This document shows, in pieces, positions 59,591-64,000 of a stretch of 64,000 nt of DNA (the first letter of the stretch is position 1; every line of letters begins with the position of its first letter). The stretch is from Geodermatophilus poikilotrophus. GTDB lineage: Bacteria; Actinomycetota; Actinomycetes; Mycobacteriales; Geodermatophilaceae. The translations under genes were made by a program, and so were the position numbers. The notes beneath the pieces are model-generated. The model was not told where the DNA came from, searched no databases, and saw nothing but the letters and a program-made list of their open reading frames with translations. The DNA lies in NCBI RefSeq assembly GCF_900111455.1, contig NZ_FOIE01000002.1:463653-527652 (forward strand), in the 5' to 3' direction.

Positions 59591-61900
59591 ATGGACCGGG
59601 AGACGGTCGTCCGCGACTGGTCGATGGCCCTGGAGGTCCGCCTGGGCGAACGGCGCTGGGTCGTCCCCGTGCACGAGTCGCTCACGATCGGTCGCGACGA
59701 CTCGTCATCGATCCCCGTCGACGACGCCCAGGTGTCCCGGCACCACGCCACGGTCGACGCCACGGCCGACGGGTGGCTCCTCGTCGACCACAGCCGCAAC
59801 GGGGTCTTCCTCGACGGACGCCGGGTGCCACAGGTGTTGATCACCACCCCGACCGCCGTCGCGCTGGGCCATCCGGTCGACGGGGTCGTGCTCACCCTGG
59901 CCCCGCTCCGGGGTGGTGCGGTGCCAGGGACCGCGGCACCCACCCACGCCCCGAGGACCGAGGTGCACGACATCGCCGGCTCCCGGATCACCGTCGGGCG
60001 GCTCCCGGACAACGACGTCGTCATCGACGACCTCCTCGTCTCCCGGCACCACGCCGTCCTCGAGTGCGCCGGTGGCAGGTGGCGCATCCGCGACGCGGGC
60101 AGCGCCAACGGCACGTACCTGAACGGGCAGCGGGTCACCGGGACCGGCGGGGCCGAGGTCGTCGAGGGCGACCTGATCGGCATCGGACACGCGCTCCTCC
60201 ACCTGTCCGGGGACCGGTTGGTGGCGTACCAGGACGAGGGGGACGTCGACATCGAGGCGGCGGACCTGGTCGTGACCCGCGACGGACGCCGCCTGCTCGA
60301 CGACCTCGCCCTGCGGGTCGCCGGGCGCAGCCTGCTGGCGATCCTCGGGCCGAGTGGCTCGGGCAAGTCGACCCTGCTCGGCGCCCTGACCGGGACCCGA
60401 CCAGCGGACGCGGGCGTGGTGCGGTACGGCGGACGGGACCTGTACGCGGACTACGACGAGGTGCGGCACCGCATCGGACTCGTCCCGCAGGACGACATCC
60501 TCCACCCGCAGCTGAGCGTGCTGCGCGCCCTGTCCCACGCTGCCCGCCTGCGCTTCCCCCCGGACGTGACGCGGCAGGAGCGCACCAGGCGCATCGAGGA
60601 GGTGCTGGAGGAGCTCGGACTCACCCAGTGGGCGCACCAGCGGATCGACCGGCTCTCCGGCGGTCAGCGCAAGCGGACCAGTGTGGCGCTGGAGCTCCTC
60701 ACCCGACCCTCACTGCTGTTCCTCGACGAGCCCACGTCGGGACTGGACCCGGGGCTGGACAAGCAGGTGATGCAGACGTTGCGGGCGCTGGCGGACACGG
60801 GGCAGACCGTCGTCGTCGTCACCCACAGCGTCCTCAACCTGGAGGTCTGCGACCACCTCGTCGTCCTGGCGCCCGGTGGTCGGATGGCCTACGACGGTCC
60901 ACCGGACCGGGTGCTGGAGTACTTCGGGGTCACGGACTTCGCCGAGGTGTTCCTGCTGCTGGAGCGCCAGGCATCGGTCGACTGGCACGACCGGCTGCGG
61001 CGCTCGGGCCTCCACCACCGACTCTCCGGCCGGCCATCGGACCGGCGCCCCCCGGAGACCGTTCCCCCGCCGAGGGGCTCGGCGCTCGTCCAGTACCGCG
61101 TGCTCACCCGGCGCACGCTCGACGTCCTGCTGGCCGACCGCACGTACCTGACCTTCCTCGGCCTCCTGCCGGTGTTGCTGAGCGGCCTGGCCCACACCAT
61201 GACCGCGCCCCGAGGGCTCTCCGTCGCGGGGGCCAATCCGGTGCAGGCTCGTCAACTCCTGCTCGTGCTGATCCTGGGGGGCGCCCTGATGGGTACGGCC
61301 AGCTCGGTCCGGGAGCTGGTCAAGGAGCGCAGCATCTACCAGCGGGAGCGCGCGATCGGGCTGTCGCGAGTGGCGTACGTGGCGGCCAAGGTGACCGTGC
61401 TCGCGGTGGTGACGACCGTCCAGGCTGCGGCGTTCGCAGCGCTCGCGATGGTCGGGAGGCCCGGTCCGGACGGCGCGGTACTGCTCCCCTGGGGCCGGCT
61501 GGAGGTCGCGCTCGCGGTCGTGGCGGTCACCGTCGCCTCCATGGTGGTGGGACTCGTCATCTCCGCGCTGATCAGCAACGCGGACCGTGGCATGCCCCTG
61601 CTCGTGGTGGTGGTCATGGTGCAGTTCATCCTGTCCGGCGGGCTGTTCGGCCTCGCAGGACGGACGGGGCTCGAGCAGCTCTCCTGGGCCGTCCCCTCGC
61701 GGTGGGCCTACGCCATGGGCGCGGTGACGATGGACCTGCGGGTGACCCAGCCGTCGACGGACGATCCGCTGTGGCGGCACAGCGCCACGACGTGGCTCGC
61801 GGACGTGCTCGTCCTGGGCGGCATGGTCCTCCTGCTGGTCGTCCTGGTGGGCGTGGTGCTGCGGCGCCACGAGCCACGTCGGCGCCGGCACCGGCGCTGA
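59591..61900 (+). CDS. FHA-FHA-ABC transporter (ABCG-like, Rv1747 type)
   Basis: This 769-residue half-transporter has two FHA domains (about 20-105 with GRDDSSSIP, VSRHHATV, NGVFLDG; about 135-212 with GRLPDNDVV, VSRHHAVL, NGTYLNG). The ABC ATPase follows: Walker A GPSGSGKST near 253-261, signature LSGGQRKR near 356, Walker B LLFLDEPTSG near 376. About six membrane segments lie at 520-755. In mycobacteria Rv1747 has this layout, exports phosphatidylinositol mannosides and is controlled by kinase PknF through its FHA domains. The kinase gene that follows is the likely partner. The exported substrate here is unknown. Confidence 0.93.
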   Translation: MDRETVVRDWSMALEVRLGERRWVVPVHESLTIGRDDSSSIPVDDAQVSRHHATVDATADGWLLVDHSRNGVFLDGRRVPQVLITTPTAVALGHPVDGVVLTLAPLRGGAVPGTAAPTHAPRTEVHDIAGSRITVGRLPDNDVVIDDLLVSRHHAVLECAGGRWRIRDAGSANGTYLNGQRVTGTGGAEVVEGDLIGIGHALLHLSGDRLVAYQDEGDVDIEAADLVVTRDGRRLLDDLALRVAGRSLLAILGPSGSGKSTLLGALTGTRPADAGVVRYGGRDLYADYDEVRHRIGLVPQDDILHPQLSVLRALSHAARLRFPPDVTRQERTRRIEEVLEELGLTQWAHQRIDRLSGGQRKRTSVALELLTRPSLLFLDEPTSGLDPGLDKQVMQTLRALADTGQTVVVVTHSVLNLEVCDHLVVLAPGGRMAYDGPPDRVLEYFGVTDFAEVFLLLERQASVDWHDRLRRSGLHHRLSGRPSDRRPPETVPPPRGSALVQYRVLTRRTLDVLLADRTYLTFLGLLPVLLSGLAHTMTAPRGLSVAGANPVQARQLLLVLILGGALMGTASSVRELVKERSIYQRERAIGLSRVAYVAAKVTVLAVVTTVQAAAFAALAMVGRPGPDGAVLLPWGRLEVALAVVAVTVASMVVGLVISALISNADRGMPLLVVVVMVQFILSGGLFGLAGRTGLEQLSWAVPSRWAYAMGAVTMDLRVTQPSTDDPLWRHSATTWLADVLVLGGMVLLLVVLVGVVLRRHEPRRRRHRR

Positions 61901-62038
61901 GCAGCCGGGAGCGCGGGTCCGTCCCGAGCGAGACGGCCGGGTCCGCCGACCCTGGACACGGTCCCGATGGCGGAGCCAGACTGGCCGCCCCGCGGACCAG
62001 CGGGTCAGCCAGCGCCTCCGACCCCCTGGACGGCGACC

Positions 62039-64000
62039 ATGGTCGTGGAGCTCTTCGGTCCCTACGAACTCCAGGAACTCCTCGGCCGCGGGGGCATGGG
62101 TGAGGTCCACCGCGCCTACGACACGGTGCGTCGACGGGTGGTCGCTCTCAAGCGTCTGCGCCCGGAGTACGCCGCTGACGAGCGTGTCCGCGCGCGGTTC
62201 CTGTCGGAGTGCCGGCGGACCGCGCAGCTCTCCGAGGCGCACGTGATACCGATCCACCACTCCGGCGAGATCGAGGGTCGGCTCTACCTCGACATGCGGC
62301 TGGTCGACGGGAGGGACCTCGGGGAGGTGCTGGCCGCTCACGGGCCGATGACACCGGTCCGCGCCGTCGCCGTCATCGGCCAGGTGGCGGCCGCGCTCGA
62401 CGCGGCTCACGGGGCCGGTCTCGTGCACCGGGACGTCAAGCCGTCCAACGTCCTGCTCACCGACGACGGCCACGGACCGCACTGCTACCTGGCGGACTTC
62501 GGGGTGGCCGCCGCCATGGGCGGTGGCGGACCGCACACCACGACCGGGACGACGGTCGGGACCATCGCCTACCTCGCGCCCGAGCGACTCCTCGGCGGCC
62601 CCACCGACCACCGGGTCGACGTCTACTCCCTGGCCTGCCTGGTGTACGAGACCCTCACGGGGCTCGCGCCGTTCCAGGCCGACGAGGTCGCCGCGTTGAT
62701 GTACGCCCATCTGAGCCGGGAGCCACCGAGGGCGTCGGAGCGGGTGCCGACCGTCCCGGCGCACCTCGATGAGGTCGTGGCACGCGGCATGGCCAAGGAC
62801 CCGGACCGGCGCTACCAGAGCGCCGGCGAACTGGCCGCCGCCGCTGCCGCAGCCCTGCGTGGTCCGGGGAGGACCCCCTCGGCCACCGCGGTGACGGTGT
62901 CGGTGGACCTGCCCCGGCCGGCTTCCGCCGCCATGGCGACCACCGGCGCGTCGGTCAGGAGGCCCGGGTCGGGTCGTCGGTCGCGACGCCTGGTGTCGCG
63001 GCTGTTCCTCGCCGCCCTCGTGGTCCTCGCGGCAGGAGCTGTCGCGGTGGGCGTCGACCTGCTGCAGTCCGTCGAGGCGGTGCGGGTCGAGGCCGAGCCC
63101 GCGACCTCCACCGGCGAGGACCCGTTCGTGCCACCGGACGCGAACGCGGCACCCGGGTCGCCGACGGCCCCGTCCTCCGTGGCGGGCGGCAGCAGCCCCG
63201 GCGGTGGGACGCACCCGCCGGCGGACGTACCCGTGTCCGGGGACACGGTGGGGTTGTACGGCGGCACGGGCGCCGAAGCCTGCGACTCCGACGAGTTGGC
63301 GACCCACCTCGAGGCGCACCCGGCCACGGCGATGACCTGGGCCGGCGCACAGGGCATCGAGCGCGAGGACATCCGGTCGTTCCTGGTGTCACTCACCCCG
63401 GTCGTGCTCCGCGCCGACACGGCCGTCACCAACCACGGGCACCGCGACGGTCGGGCGCGTGCGTTCCAGTCCGTCCTGCAAGCCGGGACCGCGGTGCTGG
63501 TCGACGATCGCGGCGTTCCTCGGGTGCGGTGCTCCTGCGGCAACCCGCTCGGCGATCCCGCGCCGCGGGACCGGGCCCGCTACGAGGGACAGACGTGGCC
63601 GGAGCTCGAGAGCCGGCCCGTGACCGTGGTCCGGCCGGCGCCCACCGTCGTGGAGGACTTCGTCATCGTCGACCAGACGCAGGACGCCACCGTGGCCGCC
63701 CAGCGGCCGCGGGGCAGTCGCGGCGACGAGGACGGACCGACCGATCCGGGGACGGTCCAGGTGGCCCTCGACTTCTCCCCCGAGGCGGCGGCCCAACAGG
63801 CCGACCAGGGTGCACACGCGTCGACATCGGCGAGCGAGACGGGAACGGGCTCCGCCACGTCGGCTCCGCTCACGCCCACCGGGTCGGACGACGAGAGCCC
63901 GGTCGATCCGGACACGACCTCCGCGAGCAGCACCCCGTCGGCCAGCACCACCCCCTCCGCCACCCCCGACAGCACGGTCCCGTCCGCCAGCAGCACACCC
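62039..64000 (+). CDS. Receptor-type Ser/Thr kinase with DUF6777-like extracellular domain, 3' end outside window
   Basis: At least 654 residues are visible and the frame is open at the window end. The kinase domain has LGRGGMGEV near 15-23, Lys38, HRDVKPSN with Asp132 and DFG at 153-155. One membrane segment lies at about 318-340. The extracellular part has a Pro/Gly linker and a domain at about 400-508 with VGLYGGTGAEACD, LTPVVLRADTAVTNHG, FQSVLQAGTAVLVDDRG and CSCGNPLGDP, which I recognise as DUF6777. Cys415, 498 and 500 may form a disulfide or metal site. A Ser/Thr/Asp-rich tail follows. It sits 138 bases after the FHA-FHA-ABC gene and probably phosphorylates it. Confidence 0.88.
   Translation, partial: MVVELFGPYELQELLGRGGMGEVHRAYDTVRRRVVALKRLRPEYAADERVRARFLSECRRTAQLSEAHVIPIHHSGEIEGRLYLDMRLVDGRDLGEVLAAHGPMTPVRAVAVIGQVAAALDAAHGAGLVHRDVKPSNVLLTDDGHGPHCYLADFGVAAAMGGGGPHTTTGTTVGTIAYLAPERLLGGPTDHRVDVYSLACLVYETLTGLAPFQADEVAALMYAHLSREPPRASERVPTVPAHLDEVVARGMAKDPDRRYQSAGELAAAAAAALRGPGRTPSATAVTVSVDLPRPASAAMATTGASVRRPGSGRRSRRLVSRLFLAALVVLAAGAVAVGVDLLQSVEAVRVEAEPATSTGEDPFVPPDANAAPGSPTAPSSVAGGSSPGGGTHPPADVPVSGDTVGLYGGTGAEACDSDELATHLEAHPATAMTWAGAQGIEREDIRSFLVSLTPVVLRADTAVTNHGHRDGRARAFQSVLQAGTAVLVDDRGVPRVRCSCGNPLGDPAPRDRARYEGQTWPELESRPVTVVRPAPTVVEDFVIVDQTQDATVAAQRPRGSRGDEDGPTDPGTVQVALDFSPEAAAQQADQGAHASTSASETGTGSATSAPLTPTGSDDESPVDPDTTSASSTPSASTTPSATPDSTVPSASSTP

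Overview
The window is G+C-rich actinobacterial chromosome, most likely from the Geodermatophilaceae (Blastococcus/Geodermatophilus/Modestobacter-like). The evidence is strong GC3 codon bias, frequent GTG starts, mycothiol-type DinB proteins, WS/DGAT, DUF3052, DUF3145, DUF2505 and GPP34 families, and gene order. The genus is inferred from gene content, not proven. The order ahpE - DUF3052 - aceE - PucR-type regulator - fabD ... accD matches the mycobacterial Rv2238c-Rv2247 order as I recall it. The fabD-fabH-acpP-fabF order is the Streptomyces type.

Layout. 0-4.2 kb: a 5'-truncated WS/DGAT acyltransferase, an SDR and two divergent alpha/beta hydrolases. 4.8-7.8 kb: an overlapping exopolysaccharide operon with a processive GT2 synthase, a 48-residue protein that is little more than an LPATG sorting signal, a NodB-type deacetylase and a GH16 glucanase, followed by tRNA-Val. 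8-23.7 kb: the central-carbon to fatty-acid block (ahpE, DUF3052, aceE, then a D-amino-acid oxidase, M20 amidohydrolase, cupin and PAP2 insert, then fasR, fabD, fabH, acpP, fabF, accD, DUF3145). 24-28.5 kb: a frameshifted GGDEF gene, a mycothiol-isomerase-like protein, an M23 peptidase behind a c-di-AMP (ydaO) riboswitch, and an orphan pstS. 28.5-31.8 kb: a tRNA-Met whose 3' half recurs twice downstream, which looks like two tandem decayed integrations. 32-41.2 kb: zwf, a Ser/Thr kinase, an FHA protein, a 1037-residue FHA/Fe-S/ferredoxin/FAD fusion, a multi-His membrane protein and a secreted beta-rich protein. 41.6-46.3 kb: helR with a rifamycin-associated element, and an M28 peptidase. 46.4-53.5 kb: a thioesterase, a hydroxyacid-oxoacid transhydrogenase and a cyclase/acyl-CoA ligase/permease/phosphotransferase run. 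53.8-64 kb: small conserved actinobacterial proteins, a USP, a kinase, a DinB protein, a K+ channel, an Rv1747-like FHA-FHA-ABC transporter and a DUF6777 receptor kinase that runs off the end.

How the parts work together. AceE supplies acetyl-CoA, AccD/FabD/FabH/FabF/ACP turn it into acyl chains, and FasR probably controls the block. Three Ser/Thr kinases and three FHA proteins (four FHA domains) in 31 kb make phospho-signalling a second theme. One FHA domain is fused to a membrane electron-transfer chain and two to an ABC exporter.

A family of about twelve G+C-rich inverted-repeat elements sits immediately after stop codons in 2.2-25.6 kb and again at 55.5 kb, but I found none in the 30 kb between. 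The strongest candidates for something undescribed are the FHA-redox fusion locus, the stand-alone LPATG microprotein, the FabD with a degenerate biotinyl/lipoyl-like tail, and this repeat family. All assignments come from reading motifs in the sequence. No database search was possible.
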